Below the pieces are notes generated by a model. That model searched no databases, was not told the DNA's origin, and saw nothing but the letters and a program-made list of their open reading frames with translations. From NCBI RefSeq assembly GCF_039521565.1, contig NZ_BAAACP010000014.1, positions 1 through 64,000 of the forward strand: a stretch of DNA of 64,000 nucleotides, in the 5' to 3' direction. Below, piece after piece: positions 1-8,894 of this stretch. A program made the position numbers and the translations under genes. Every line of letters starts with the position of its first letter. The stretch's first letter is position 1. Source of the stretch: Paraclostridium tenue. GTDB taxonomy: Bacteria > Bacillota > Clostridia > Peptostreptococcales > Peptostreptococcaceae.

Positions 1-88
<88 letters not shown>

Positions 89-193
89 TAATCTTTTTTA
101 TTTTGTTATAATAAATTTAATAAACTAACTTGTATTTTAAAGAATGAAGTGTAAAATAAATATAAGAATATAACTTAATAAAATTTTAATGTA

Positions 194-222
194 AAAGTCA
201 CTTTAATAAGTGGCTTTTATTT
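194..222 (+). terminator. Rho-independent terminator
   Basis: An 11-bp hairpin (AAAAGTCACTT pairing with AAGTGGCTTTT, loop TAAT) followed by T-rich sequence. It separates the rRNA operon from the decarboxylase transcript. Confidence 0.7.
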
Positions 223-243
223 GTATAATAAAGTGTATTATTG

Positions 244-288
244 AAAGGAGGAGCTTTAGTGTAATATTTACCTAAAGCTATAAAGATG
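244..288 (+). promoter_or_regulatory. SD brought to the start codon by a hairpin
   Basis: The only good ribosome binding site ahead of the decarboxylase, AAAGGAGG at 244-251, is 34 nt from the ATG at 286, too far for normal initiation. Between them AGCTTTAG (252-259) pairs perfectly with CTAAAGCT (272-279), an 8-bp stem with a 12-nt loop. Folding it leaves only ATAAAG (280-285) between SD and ATG, a normal 6-nt spacing. Unfolded, the SD sits 7 nt from a GTG at 259 that is followed at once by TAA. Confidence 0.55.
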
Positions 289-1710
289 GAAACACCTATT
301 ATAAATTCGTTAAGAAATTTAGTTGATGAAAACATAATATCATTTCATGTTCCAGGTCATAAAAAAGGGAATATTTATGATAAATTAGGATATGGAGATT
401 TGTTTAAAAATTTATATAAACTAGATACAACAGAAGTACCTGGAACAGATAATTTACATTCACCTGAAGAATGTATAATGGAATCACTTAAAATAGCATC
501 AGAGACATTTAAAAGCGATAAAACATATTATTTGATAAATGGATCAACTTGTGGAATTGAGGCAGCTATAATGGCTGTAACAAAGCCTAAAGAAAAGATT
601 ATAATGAATAGAGAATGTCACCAATCAGCTATAAATGCATGTATTGTTGGAGATATAAACCCTGTATATATAAAAGCAAATATAAATGATCATAGTAATA
701 CTTTAAATGGAGTTAAATTTGAACATGTAAAGACTGTTATAGATAGTAACTTGGATGCAAAAGCATTATTCTTGACGTATCCAACTTATTTTGGAAATAT
801 ATGTGACCTAAAAAGCATTTGCGAGTATGCTCATAGTAAAGATATGATTGTAGTAGTAGATGAAGCTCATGGAGCTCATTTAGGATTAAGTGATAAACTA
901 CCAGATACTGCATTGAGTCAAGGTGCAGATTTAGTAATACAAAGTACACATAAGACATTGCCAGCATTTACACAGTCATCTATGATCCATATTAAGGGTA
1001 ATAGAATAGATGAGAATAGATTATCTAATATGCTTAGAATAACACAATCATCAAGTCCATCTTATTTACTTATGGCATCTCTAGAGATTGCTGTAAATAT
1101 TTACTTAAATAAAGGAAAAGATTTGATGGAGGAGTTACTTGGAAATATATCAGAATTTAAAAATGATATTTATAAACTTAAATATATTTCAACAGATGAA
1201 TCTGACGATAAAACTAAGATATTTTTAAACACAAAAAAATTAGGAATAACAGGATATGATTTAGAAAAAATTTTAAGAGAAAAATATAAAATACAAGTTG
1301 AGTTAGCTAATTATTATGGAGTTTTACTTATATCGACTATAGGAAATACAAAAGAAGATTTTTCTAAATTAAAAGAGGCTTTATATGAGATTGATAAAAA
1401 GTATAAAGATGAATCTACATTAAGAAATATATATTATCCATTGAATATGCCTAAAAAAATATTAACTCCAAGAGAGGCATTTTACACTGATAAAAAAAAT
1501 GTTAAAATAAATGATAGTATAGGCAAAATAGCTGGTGAATATATTATTCCATATCCACCTGGTATTAGTTTAGTATCTCCTGGAGAAGAGATTACGGAAG
1601 AAGTTATTGAATATATTATAGAATGTAGAGAAAAAGGTATGAATGTTAGCGGAGTTAAAGATTCTAATCTTGAATATATTCAAACTATAGACATAAAGCA
1701 AACTAAGTAG
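286..1710 (+). CDS. Orn/Lys/Arg decarboxylase (YaaO-like)
   Basis: PLP-dependent decarboxylase of the fold-type I Orn/Lys/Arg family. It should release CO2 from a basic amino acid to give a diamine or agmatine, but which one cannot be read from sequence. Visible are the N-terminal FHVPGHKKG motif, the DEAHGAH segment, the STHKTL motif with the presumed PLP lysine at residue 223, and the C-terminal domain with YPPGI. At 474 aa it is the short Gram-positive form without the N-terminal wing domain of E. coli CadA/SpeF. It occupies the position of B. subtilis yaaO next to tmk. The ATG start fits the family N-terminus, but its SD is unusually distant (see the 244-288 hairpin). Confidence 0.9.
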   Translation: METPIINSLRNLVDENIISFHVPGHKKGNIYDKLGYGDLFKNLYKLDTTEVPGTDNLHSPEECIMESLKIASETFKSDKTYYLINGSTCGIEAAIMAVTKPKEKIIMNRECHQSAINACIVGDINPVYIKANINDHSNTLNGVKFEHVKTVIDSNLDAKALFLTYPTYFGNICDLKSICEYAHSKDMIVVVDEAHGAHLGLSDKLPDTALSQGADLVIQSTHKTLPAFTQSSMIHIKGNRIDENRLSNMLRITQSSSPSYLLMASLEIAVNIYLNKGKDLMEELLGNISEFKNDIYKLKYISTDESDDKTKIFLNTKKLGITGYDLEKILREKYKIQVELANYYGVLLISTIGNTKEDFSKLKEALYEIDKKYKDESTLRNIYYPLNMPKKILTPREAFYTDKKNVKINDSIGKIAGEYIIPYPPGISLVSPGEEITEEVIEYIIECREKGMNVSGVKDSNLEYIQTIDIKQTK

Positions 1711-1780
1711 AAAGGAATTAACTTTTAAGCAAGGATATATAGTTTTAATAAATTTGCTTATATAGTGATAGGTGTAAAAT

Positions 1781-2470
1781 ATGAAAGGTAAGTTAATAAT
1801 TATAGAGAGTGGCTCAGATGCTAGTGGAAAGGCTACTCAAACTAAAAAATTATATAATAAATTAATTGAAGATGGATATAATGTAAAAAAAGTGGAATAT
1901 CCAAATTATAAATCAGAATCATCTGCTTTAGTAAAAATGTATTTGAATGGAGATTTTGGAAAAAATGCTGACGATGTTGATGCGTATGTAGCATCTACCT
2001 TTTTTGCAGCAGATAGATATGCATCTTTTAAAACTGAATGGGAGTCGTTTTATAATGAAGGTGGAATTATAATAGCGGATAGATACACTACATCTAATAT
2101 GGTTCATCAAGCATCTAAAATGGATGAAAATGAAAGAGATAAATTTATTAATTGGTTATTTGATTATGAGTTTAATTTATATAAAATACCAAAACCAGAT
2201 TGTGTAGTATTTTTAGATGTTCCTATAGAGTTTAGTAAAAGACTTATGGAAAATAGAAAAAATAAATTTACAGGTGATGATAAAAAAGATATACATGAAG
2301 GTGATATAGAGTATTTAACTAGATCTTATAATAATGCTTTATATATAGCGGATAAGTATGATTGGAAGAAAATTAACTGTATAGAAAATGAAAATTTAAG
2401 AAGTATAGACAGTATTCATGAAGAAATATACAAAATAGTTAAAGAAACTATAGATTCTATGGAGAAGTAA
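1781..2470 (+). CDS. tmk: dTMP kinase (thymidylate kinase)
   Basis: Phosphorylates dTMP to dTDP for DNA synthesis in the cytosol. A P-loop lies at about residues 10-18 (GSDASGKAT), a DRY motif at about 98-100 and a LID-like basic region near 160. The P-loop has Ala where most kinases have Ser/Thr directly after the Lys, with Thr next. Thymidylate kinases with substitutions here are known in Firmicutes, so the enzyme is probably active. At 229 aa it is slightly long for the family. The location between a yaaO homologue and holB matches B. subtilis. holB starts 2 nt after its stop, so the two are probably co-transcribed. Confidence 0.9.
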   Translation: MKGKLIIIESGSDASGKATQTKKLYNKLIEDGYNVKKVEYPNYKSESSALVKMYLNGDFGKNADDVDAYVASTFFAADRYASFKTEWESFYNEGGIIIADRYTTSNMVHQASKMDENERDKFINWLFDYEFNLYKIPKPDCVVFLDVPIEFSKRLMENRKNKFTGDDKKDIHEGDIEYLTRSYNNALYIADKYDWKKINCIENENLRSIDSIHEEIYKIVKETIDSMEK

Positions 2471-2472
2471 AT

Positions 2473-3408
2473 ATGTATTTTGATAAAATTATAGGTCAGA
2501 GTTTTGCAAAAAAATATTTATCAAATTCTATTAAAAAAGATAAGATAAATCATGCATATTTATTTGAGGGAATAGATGGAGTTGGAAAAAGTACATTTGC
2601 AAAAGAGTTTGCAAAGTACTTACTTAAAACAGAACATATTGAAAATAGCCCAGACTATATAAATATAGAACCTCAAGGTGCAAGTATAAAAATTGCTCAA
2701 ATAAGAAATTTGCAAACAGATGTAATAATAAAACCACATGGTGATTATAAAATCTATGTAATAAATAATGCAGAAAAAATGACTATAGAGTCACAAAATG
2801 CATTATTAAAAACATTAGAAGAACCTCCTATATATGTAATAATAATACTTATAACTAATAATAAAAATTCTTTACTAGATACAATAAAATCTAGATGTGA
2901 TATAGTCAAGTTTTTACCAATACCACTGGTGGAATTAAAAAGGTATTTAGAAGATAGAGGTATAGATGAAAAAAAATCTAGTATGTTATCAACTTTTTCA
3001 AGAGGAAGTATTAGTAAAGCATTGGAGTTATCTGAGTCATCAGACTTTATGATTATGAGAGAAGATATCCAAAATAATATACAAATAATGTTAGAAAAAA
3101 ATGTAGTAGAAGTATTAGAGCTTCCTAATAAATATGATAAATATAAAGATAATATAATAGAAGTTTTAGATATAACTATAAATTATTTTAGGGATATAAT
3201 GATGTTAAAAGAAAATATAGATAAAGATATGATTATAAATATAGATAAAATAACGTATTTGCAAAATATGAGTAAAAAAATTAACTATTCTCAAGTATCT
3301 AAGATTATTGATATAATAGAGGAGACTAAGAAAAAGTTAAGAAGCAATTGTAACTTTAATTTGAGTGTACAAGTAATGGCTTTAAATATATATGAGGTGA
3401 TTAAATGA
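2473..3408 (+). CDS. holB: DNA polymerase III delta' subunit
   Basis: Clamp-loader subunit that helps load the beta sliding clamp. The protein opens with the RuvB/clamp-loader-like GQSFAKKYL. It has a P-loop (DGVGKST, about residues 36-42) and the SRC motif (KSRCDIV) typical of clamp-loader ATPases. The four-cysteine zinc module usually found between the P-loop and the conserved D-x-x-x-I-x-P-x-G segment is absent: the chain runs straight from LLKTEHIEN to SPDYINIEPQG. It overlaps the following ricT start by 4 nt (ATGA), so translation is probably coupled. The C-terminal oligomerisation domain is divergent. Confidence 0.88.
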   Translation: MYFDKIIGQSFAKKYLSNSIKKDKINHAYLFEGIDGVGKSTFAKEFAKYLLKTEHIENSPDYINIEPQGASIKIAQIRNLQTDVIIKPHGDYKIYVINNAEKMTIESQNALLKTLEEPPIYVIIILITNNKNSLLDTIKSRCDIVKFLPIPLVELKRYLEDRGIDEKKSSMLSTFSRGSISKALELSESSDFMIMREDIQNNIQIMLEKNVVEVLELPNKYDKYKDNIIEVLDITINYFRDIMMLKENIDKDMIINIDKITYLQNMSKKINYSQVSKIIDIIEETKKKLRSNCNFNLSVQVMALNIYEVIK

Positions 3409-4289
3409 TAAGAATAGTGGGTGTTAGATTCAAAAGTGCAGGGAAAATATATTATTTTGATCCTGTAGATTTTGAAATAGAGAAAACTATAGATGTAGTT
3501 GTAGAAACTGCAAGGGGATTAGAATACGGTAAGGTTGTTGTAGGACCTAAAGAATTAGATGAAAGTGAACTTGTATCACCTTTAAAGCCTATCGTTAGAA
3601 TAGCGACTGAGGAAGATACTAAGATATATTTAGAGAATAAAGAAAAGGCAAAAGAAACTTTTGAAGTATGTCAACAAAAAATAAAAGAACATAATTTAAC
3701 AATGTTTCTTATAGATTGTGAGTATACATTTGATAGAAATAAGTTAATATTCTACTTTACAGCAGAAGGAAGAATAGATTTTAGAGAGCTTGTAAAAGAT
3801 TTAGCATCTATATTTAAGACAAGAATAGAATTAAGACAAATAGGTGTAAGAGATGAAGCTAAATCTATAGGAGGATTAGGGCCATGTGGAAGAAGCTTAT
3901 GTTGTTCTTCGTGGTTAGGAGACTTCCAACCTGTTTCTATAAAAATGGCTAAAGACCAAAATTTATCACTTAATCCAACTAAAATTTCGGGTATATGCGG
4001 TAGATTATTCTGTTGTTTAAAATATGAACATGATGTATATAGTGAAGCATTAGAAAAAATGCCTACAGTAGGATCAGTAGTTCAAGTTCCAGATGGAAAA
4101 GGTAAAGTAATAGAAATTAATCCACTTTTAGAACAAGCTAAGGTAGAATTACAAGATAAAAATATCAAATTATACGAAGTAGAAGATATAAAGGTTTTAC
4201 AAGAAGCAAGAAAGTGTGGAGGCTGTGGTTCAAGAGATGAAAAACTTGATGCAGAAACTCTAAGAGAGTTAAGAAAACTAGAAGATTAA
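3405..4289 (+). CDS. ricT: PSP1-domain protein RicT (YaaT)
   Basis: Homologue of B. subtilis YaaT/RicT, which with RicA and RicF forms a complex carrying Fe-S clusters, promotes RNase Y-dependent mRNA maturation and supports sporulation and competence. The PSP1 core is recognised by the conserved cysteine segments GPCGRSLCC (about residues 161-169) and GICGRLFCC (about 195-203), the likely cluster ligands. A further RKCGGCGSR motif lies near the C-terminus. Translation appears coupled to holB (ATGA overlap). RicA and RicF are not encoded in this window. Confidence 0.9.
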   Translation: MIRIVGVRFKSAGKIYYFDPVDFEIEKTIDVVVETARGLEYGKVVVGPKELDESELVSPLKPIVRIATEEDTKIYLENKEKAKETFEVCQQKIKEHNLTMFLIDCEYTFDRNKLIFYFTAEGRIDFRELVKDLASIFKTRIELRQIGVRDEAKSIGGLGPCGRSLCCSSWLGDFQPVSIKMAKDQNLSLNPTKISGICGRLFCCLKYEHDVYSEALEKMPTVGSVVQVPDGKGKVIEINPLLEQAKVELQDKNIKLYEVEDIKVLQEARKCGGCGSRDEKLDAETLRELRKLED

Positions 4290-4292
4290 TAT

Positions 4293-4318
4293 GGGGTAGG
4301 ATAATTCCTACCCTTTAA
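4293..4318 (+). terminator. Short hairpin terminator after ricT
   Basis: GGGTAGG pairs with CCTACCC, followed by TTTAAAT. The T tract is short, so termination may be partial before the methyltransferase gene. Confidence 0.5.
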
Positions 4319-4350
4319 ATTATAGATTTTTTATAGCAAGGAGTAAATTT

Positions 4351-5103
4351 ATGGACGTAAAGATAAAAGACACGGAAAGAATAGATGATATTCAATTAAA
4401 AGGACTGAGGTTAATACAAGATACAACAGGTTTTTGTTTTGGAGTAGATGCTGTATTACTTGCTAACTTTGCAAAGGTAAAAAGAGGAGCTAGTGTTGTA
4501 GATTTAGGAACAGGAACAGGTATAATACCAATACTTATAGCTGGAAAAAGTGAAGCTAAAGAAATAATAGGTGTTGAAATACAAGAAGAAGTATATGAGA
4601 TGGCAACAAGATCTGTATTATTAAATGATTTACAAGATAGAGTAAAGATAGTTAATGGAGATATAAGAACTATAGATGAAACTTTAGAAGTTAATAAATT
4701 TGATGTAGTTACTTCAAATCCTCCATATATGCATGATAACGGAATTAAAAATCCTAATGATAAAAAAGCTATATCTAGACATGAAGTTAAATGCAACTTA
4801 GAAGATGTAATAAGATCTTCATCTAGATTACTAAAAGACTTAGGAAAATTTTATATGATTCATAGACCAACAAGACTAATAGAAATAATAACATTGGCAA
4901 GAAAATATAAATTAGAACCTAAACAAATTCAATTTATACACCCAAAACAAGGAAAAGCTCCTAATATAATGTTAGTTCAATTTACTAAAGGTGGAAGACC
5001 GGATTTAAAAATATTAGACCCACTATATGTTTATGATGAAGATGGGCAATACACTAAAGCAATCAATGATATATACGCAAATGAGGATATAGGAGAGAAG
5101 TAA
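4351..5103 (+). CDS. YabB/TrmN6-type tRNA methyltransferase
   Basis: SAM-dependent methyltransferase of the TrmN6 (tRNA1-Val adenine-37 N6) family, the B. subtilis YabB type. The SAM-binding motif DLGTGTGIIP is at about residues 49-58. The N6-adenine catalytic motif NPPY is at about 125-128. Length 250 aa is normal. The next gene, rsmI, starts directly after the stop (TAAATG), which supports an RNA-modification operon. The tRNA substrate is inferred from the family. The YazA gene found between yabB and rsmI in B. subtilis is missing here. Confidence 0.85.
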   Translation: MDVKIKDTERIDDIQLKGLRLIQDTTGFCFGVDAVLLANFAKVKRGASVVDLGTGTGIIPILIAGKSEAKEIIGVEIQEEVYEMATRSVLLNDLQDRVKIVNGDIRTIDETLEVNKFDVVTSNPPYMHDNGIKNPNDKKAISRHEVKCNLEDVIRSSSRLLKDLGKFYMIHRPTRLIEIITLARKYKLEPKQIQFIHPKQGKAPNIMLVQFTKGGRPDLKILDPLYVYDEDGQYTKAINDIYANEDIGEK

Positions 5104-5937
5104 ATGAGTGGAAAATTATATGTATGTGGAACTCCAATAGGAAACTTAGAAGATATAACATATAGGACTTTAAGAGTGTTAAATGAAGTTGATTTAATAG
5201 CAGCAGAAGATACTAGACATAGTATTAAACTTTTAAATCATTTTGAGATATCTAAGCCACTAACAAGTTATCATGAACACAACAAGGATAATAAAGGTGA
5301 ATATCTAATAAATAAATTATTAAGTGGAGAAAATATAGCATTAATAAGTGATGCAGGAATGCCTGGTATATCAGATCCAGGAGAGGAAATAATAAAACAA
5401 GCTATAGAAAATGATGTAGAAGTAGTTGTTTTACCTGGAGCTACAGCTTCAATAACAGCTTTAATAGGTTCAGGTCTTGAAACAGGTAAATTTGCATTTG
5501 AAGGATTTTTAGATAGAGACAAAAAAAGAAGAAGAGAACAATTAGAAGAACTAAAACATGAAAAAAGAACTATAATATTTTATGAATCACCACACAGATT
5601 AAAAGATACATTAAAAGATATGCTTAAAATATTAGGAAACAGAAATATTGCTATAAATAGAGAATTAACTAAGAAGTATCAAGAAGTAATAAGAAATGAT
5701 ATACAGGGATGTATAGATATATTCAATGAAAGAGAAGTAAAAGGTGAATTTGTACTTATAGTTGAAGGATTTAAGGGTGAAATAGAAAAAACTTGTGAAT
5801 ATGATAATCTAAATGATAGAGAATATGTAATAAAGCTTATGGAAGAGGGCACAACTAAAAAAGATGCAATTAAAGTTGTATGTAAAGAAAGAAAACTTAA
5901 AAAAGATATAGTATATAAACAAGTTTTAGATTTATAA
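5104..5937 (+). CDS. rsmI: 16S rRNA 2'-O-methyltransferase RsmI
   Basis: Methylates the 2'-OH of C1402 (E. coli numbering) in 16S rRNA in the decoding centre. The tetrapyrrole-methylase-like fold is clear: GTPIGNLEDIT at the N-terminus, AEDTRHS at about residues 35-41, the SDAGMPGISDPG loop near 80-91 and FYESPHR near 158-164. Length 277 aa is typical. It starts immediately after the YabB-type gene and is probably read from the same mRNA. Confidence 0.93.
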   Translation: MSGKLYVCGTPIGNLEDITYRTLRVLNEVDLIAAEDTRHSIKLLNHFEISKPLTSYHEHNKDNKGEYLINKLLSGENIALISDAGMPGISDPGEEIIKQAIENDVEVVVLPGATASITALIGSGLETGKFAFEGFLDRDKKRRREQLEELKHEKRTIIFYESPHRLKDTLKDMLKILGNRNIAINRELTKKYQEVIRNDIQGCIDIFNEREVKGEFVLIVEGFKGEIEKTCEYDNLNDREYVIKLMEEGTTKKDAIKVVCKERKLKKDIVYKQVLDL

Positions 5938-5954
5938 AATAGAGGTGATAAAAC

Positions 5955-6653
5955 ATGACATTAGTTAAGAAGCTAATGGATTGTATAAAAAGTGAAAATA
6001 GTTGTAATCATCTAAGAGATATGGATAAATTAGGTGAATTAGAACAAGTACTTCCTATTATATCGAAGATGAAAACTGTTGGTGAATGTAAATTTCACGT
6101 TATAAATTGTTTTGAACATTCAATACTAGCATTAGAACTTTTAGAAGAAATAATACAAGAAGAATCATTTTTCGATACACATATAAGATCTAAAGTATTT
6201 GAAAATTTAAATGAAAAATTAGATGATGGAATTAGGAAAAAAGAACTTATAAAATTAGGTATATTTTTGCACGATATGGGGAAACCATTAGCTCAAACTA
6301 TTGATGATAATGGTAGAGTTCACTTTAAAAAACATGAAGTTATAGGTGCAAATGAAATTTTTGAAATAGGTAAAAATTTAAGGTTAAGTGAAAAAAATAT
6401 AAATATCTTATATAAATATGTAAGATACCATATGACATTACTTGAGTTTTATAAAAATAATAGTATGGGTAAAGATGATTTATTTAATGTATTTGACATA
6501 TTAAAAAATGAGAGTATAGATATTTTTCTTATAGGCTATGCTGATATAGTGTCTACTAGAAAGCTAATAAGACCTAATGAAGACACTGGAGTTATAAAAT
6601 CATATATGACTTATGGAATAACAAATTACTTATATAGATATAATAGAATTTAA
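5955..6653 (+). CDS. HD-domain phosphohydrolase-like protein
   Basis: A stand-alone HD domain, likely a metal-dependent phosphohydrolase of unknown substrate. The metal ligands are suggested by FEHS (about residue 55), LHDMGK (about 107-112), KKHE and YVRYH. The LHDMGKP...HFKKHEVIGA arrangement resembles the HD domain of bacterial CCA-adding/poly(A) polymerases, but no nucleotidyltransferase head is present. It begins 17 nt after rsmI with an AGGTGAT site and so sits at the end of a tRNA/rRNA-modification operon. That context hints at RNA or nucleotide repair, but this is inference. It has no counterpart in the equivalent B. subtilis segment. Confidence 0.7.
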   Translation: MTLVKKLMDCIKSENSCNHLRDMDKLGELEQVLPIISKMKTVGECKFHVINCFEHSILALELLEEIIQEESFFDTHIRSKVFENLNEKLDDGIRKKELIKLGIFLHDMGKPLAQTIDDNGRVHFKKHEVIGANEIFEIGKNLRLSEKNINILYKYVRYHMTLLEFYKNNSMGKDDLFNVFDILKNESIDIFLIGYADIVSTRKLIRPNEDTGVIKSYMTYGITNYLYRYNRI

Positions 6654-6709
6654 GTAAAATTTTTTAAAATTTAAATATAGACAATTTTAAGAAATTTGTA
6701 TATTATAAG

Positions 6710-6745
6710 AGTGTATTAACAATTTAAGGTTAATACACTTTTATT
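6710..6745 (+). terminator. Rho-independent terminator
   Basis: Perfect 11-bp stem (AGTGTATTAAC with GTTAATACACT) followed by TTTATT. It closes the tmk-rsmI-HD transcript. Confidence 0.8.
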
Positions 6746-6844
6746 GTATTTATATTTAAAGCCTTTGGGAAGCAAAGGTTTAATTAATAATTTCATGGAA
6801 AACGATTTTACAAAAGGTGACTTAAATTTGGGGGAGGATAAAAC

Positions 6845-8035
6845 ATGAGAAAAAACATATCAAATAAATTAAAGTCGATTCAGCCATCAGTAACTTTAGC
6901 TATAACTGCCAAAGCTAAGAGTTTAAAGGCTCAGGGGATAGACATAATAGGATTTGGGGCTGGGGAACCAGATTTTAGAACTCCTAAGCATATAAGAGAT
7001 GCAGCAATAAATGCTATAGAAAATGAAAGCATAGGATATACAGCAGCTTCAGGAATGGAAAGTTTAAAAAAAGCTATATGTGATAAATTAAAAAGAGATA
7101 ACAAATTAGAATATACACAAGATCAAATAGTTGTATCAAATGGAGCTAAACATTCTTTATTTAATACTTTATCAGCAATATGTAGTCCAGGGGATGAAGT
7201 AATAGTACCTAATCCATATTGGGTAAGCTATCCAGAATTAGTTAGACTTGTAGATGCAAACCCTGTATTTGTTGAGTGTCCAGAAGAAGCTGAGTTTAAA
7301 TATACTATTGAAGCTTTAGAAGCTGCTATAACAGATAAAACTAAAGCTATAATATTAAATACACCAAATAACCCAACAGGTACTGCTTATAAAGAAGATG
7401 ATTTAAGATCAATAGCTGATTTAGCTGTTAAACATAATATATATATAATATCAGATGAAATATATGAAAAATTATTATATGAAGGAACTCATACAAGTAT
7501 AGCTTCATTCAATGAAGACATAAAAGATTTAACTATAGTAGTAAATGGAGTAGCAAAAGCTTATGCTATGACGGGATGGAGAATAGGATACACTGCATGT
7601 AATAAGGAAATAGCTAAGGCTATGTCTAATTTCCAAAGTCATGCTACATCAAATCCTAATACTATAGCTCAATATGCAACTATAGAAGCACTTAATGGTC
7701 CAGAAGAAACTTTAAATGAAATGATTAAAGCATTTAAAGAAAGAAGAGATTTTATGGTTGAAAAGATAAATTCTATAGAAAACTTATCTTGCTTAAAGCC
7801 ACAAGGAGCTTTCTACGTAATGGTAAACATAAGCAAATTAATAGGTAAAACTATAAATGGAAAAGTTATAAATAATTCAATAGATTTTGCAGATTACTTA
7901 TTAGATGATGCAAAAGTAGCAGTTGTACCAGGAATAGGATTTGGAAATGATAACTACATAAGACTTTCTTATGCAACTTCATTAGATAATATAAAAGAAG
8001 GATTAGATAGAATAGAAAAAGCTATAGCTTTATAA
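6845..8035 (+). CDS. Class I pyridoxal-phosphate aminotransferase (AspB-like)
   Basis: PLP-dependent transaminase of the aspartate aminotransferase I-gamma subgroup. Visible are GAGEPDF (about residues 39-45), the substrate-loop NTPNNPTG (about 168-175), DEIYE and the PLP-lysine region GVAKAYAMTGWR (about 234-245). Length 396 aa is normal. Oxaloacetate/aspartate with glutamate is the most likely pair, though related enzymes use aromatic amino acids. It is flanked by terminators on both sides, so it is monocistronic. The leader at 6746-6844 carries a GGGGGAGG-type SD and no riboswitch that I recognise. Confidence 0.88.
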   Translation: MRKNISNKLKSIQPSVTLAITAKAKSLKAQGIDIIGFGAGEPDFRTPKHIRDAAINAIENESIGYTAASGMESLKKAICDKLKRDNKLEYTQDQIVVSNGAKHSLFNTLSAICSPGDEVIVPNPYWVSYPELVRLVDANPVFVECPEEAEFKYTIEALEAAITDKTKAIILNTPNNPTGTAYKEDDLRSIADLAVKHNIYIISDEIYEKLLYEGTHTSIASFNEDIKDLTIVVNGVAKAYAMTGWRIGYTACNKEIAKAMSNFQSHATSNPNTIAQYATIEALNGPEETLNEMIKAFKERRDFMVEKINSIENLSCLKPQGAFYVMVNISKLIGKTINGKVINNSIDFADYLLDDAKVAVVPGIGFGNDNYIRLSYATSLDNIKEGLDRIEKAIAL

Positions 8036-8039
8036 TATA

Positions 8040-8075
8040 AAAAGGGTATCTCAAAATTGAGATACCCTTTTTATA
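8040..8075 (+). terminator. Rho-independent terminator
   Basis: Long near-perfect stem around AAAGGGTATCTCAA and its complement, followed by a T run. It terminates the aminotransferase gene. Confidence 0.9.
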
Positions 8076-8195
8076 TTATAAGTCATAATTTAAATAAGTT
8101 ACATAAAATGACAAAATAAATAATTTAGTAGAAGTAAATGTAATTATAAAGTATAATTATTTATATTGTTTAGAAATTGAAATATGGGGGAAGAT

Positions 8196-8894
8196 ATGTT
8201 GAAAAAAGGAGTAATTGCTATAGCTATTGCAGTATTTGTATTTCAGATTTATAGCTTGATAGCATCTAAAGAAAAAGATACTTATGCAGATGAACAAAAA
8301 ACACAAGTTCATGAAGTTAAAGAAGAAAAACCAAAGCACAATATAAGTGATTATGTAGAAGGAGAAAAACCTTTATATATAGATGGTATATTAGTAGTAA
8401 ATAAAGATTATGGACTTCCTAAAGACTATGCTCCTGAAAGCGGGCGAGAGGACACAGAAGCAATGAAAGCTTTTAAGGAAATGAAAGCAGCAGCAAAAAA
8501 AGATGGGATTATAATAAATATTAGAAGCGGTTATAGAAGTTATAATACTCAAGTACAGTTATATAATAATTATGTGAAAAAAGATGGAAAAGCAGAAGCA
8601 GATAGATACTCTGCTAGACCTGGATTTAGTGAACATCAAACTGGATTAGTATTAGATATAACTACAGGCAATACATCAAGACCAATAGGTCCATGGTTTG
8701 ATAATACACCACAAGCTAAATGGTTGTATGAAAATGCATATAAATATGGTTTTATACTTAGATATCCTGAAGGAAAAGAAGATATCACAGGATATATGTA
8801 TGAATCATGGCATTATAGATATATAGGAAAAAAAGATAGTCAACATTTTAATATGAATAATTTAACCCTAGAAGAATATTTGGGATTAAAATAA
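8196..8894 (+). CDS. VanY-like D-alanyl-D-alanine carboxypeptidase (M15B)
   Basis: Membrane-anchored zinc peptidase expected to trim the terminal D-Ala from peptidoglycan stem peptides. An N-terminal hydrophobic segment (residues 2-20) acts as an uncleaved signal or anchor, followed by a Lys/Glu-rich linker and the M15 domain. The SGYRS motif, Zn ligands His147 and Asp154 in SEHQTG...LD, and His206 in SWHYR are all present, so it should be active. I chose ATG 8196 because GGGGGAAG sits just upstream. An ATG at 8184 lies inside that SD. Nothing nearby suggests glycopeptide resistance: no vanR/S/H/A genes. A role in wall or spore remodelling is more likely. Confidence 0.85.
   Translation: MLKKGVIAIAIAVFVFQIYSLIASKEKDTYADEQKTQVHEVKEEKPKHNISDYVEGEKPLYIDGILVVNKDYGLPKDYAPESGREDTEAMKAFKEMKAAAKKDGIIINIRSGYRSYNTQVQLYNNYVKKDGKAEADRYSARPGFSEHQTGLVLDITTGNTSRPIGPWFDNTPQAKWLYENAYKYGFILRYPEGKEDITGYMYESWHYRYIGKKDSQHFNMNNLTLEEYLGLK

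Noticed and set aside
8196..8894. Vancomycin-resistance gene (vanY)
   Set aside because: M15 carboxypeptidases are common housekeeping enzymes; none of vanR, vanS, vanH, vanA/B or vanX is nearby.
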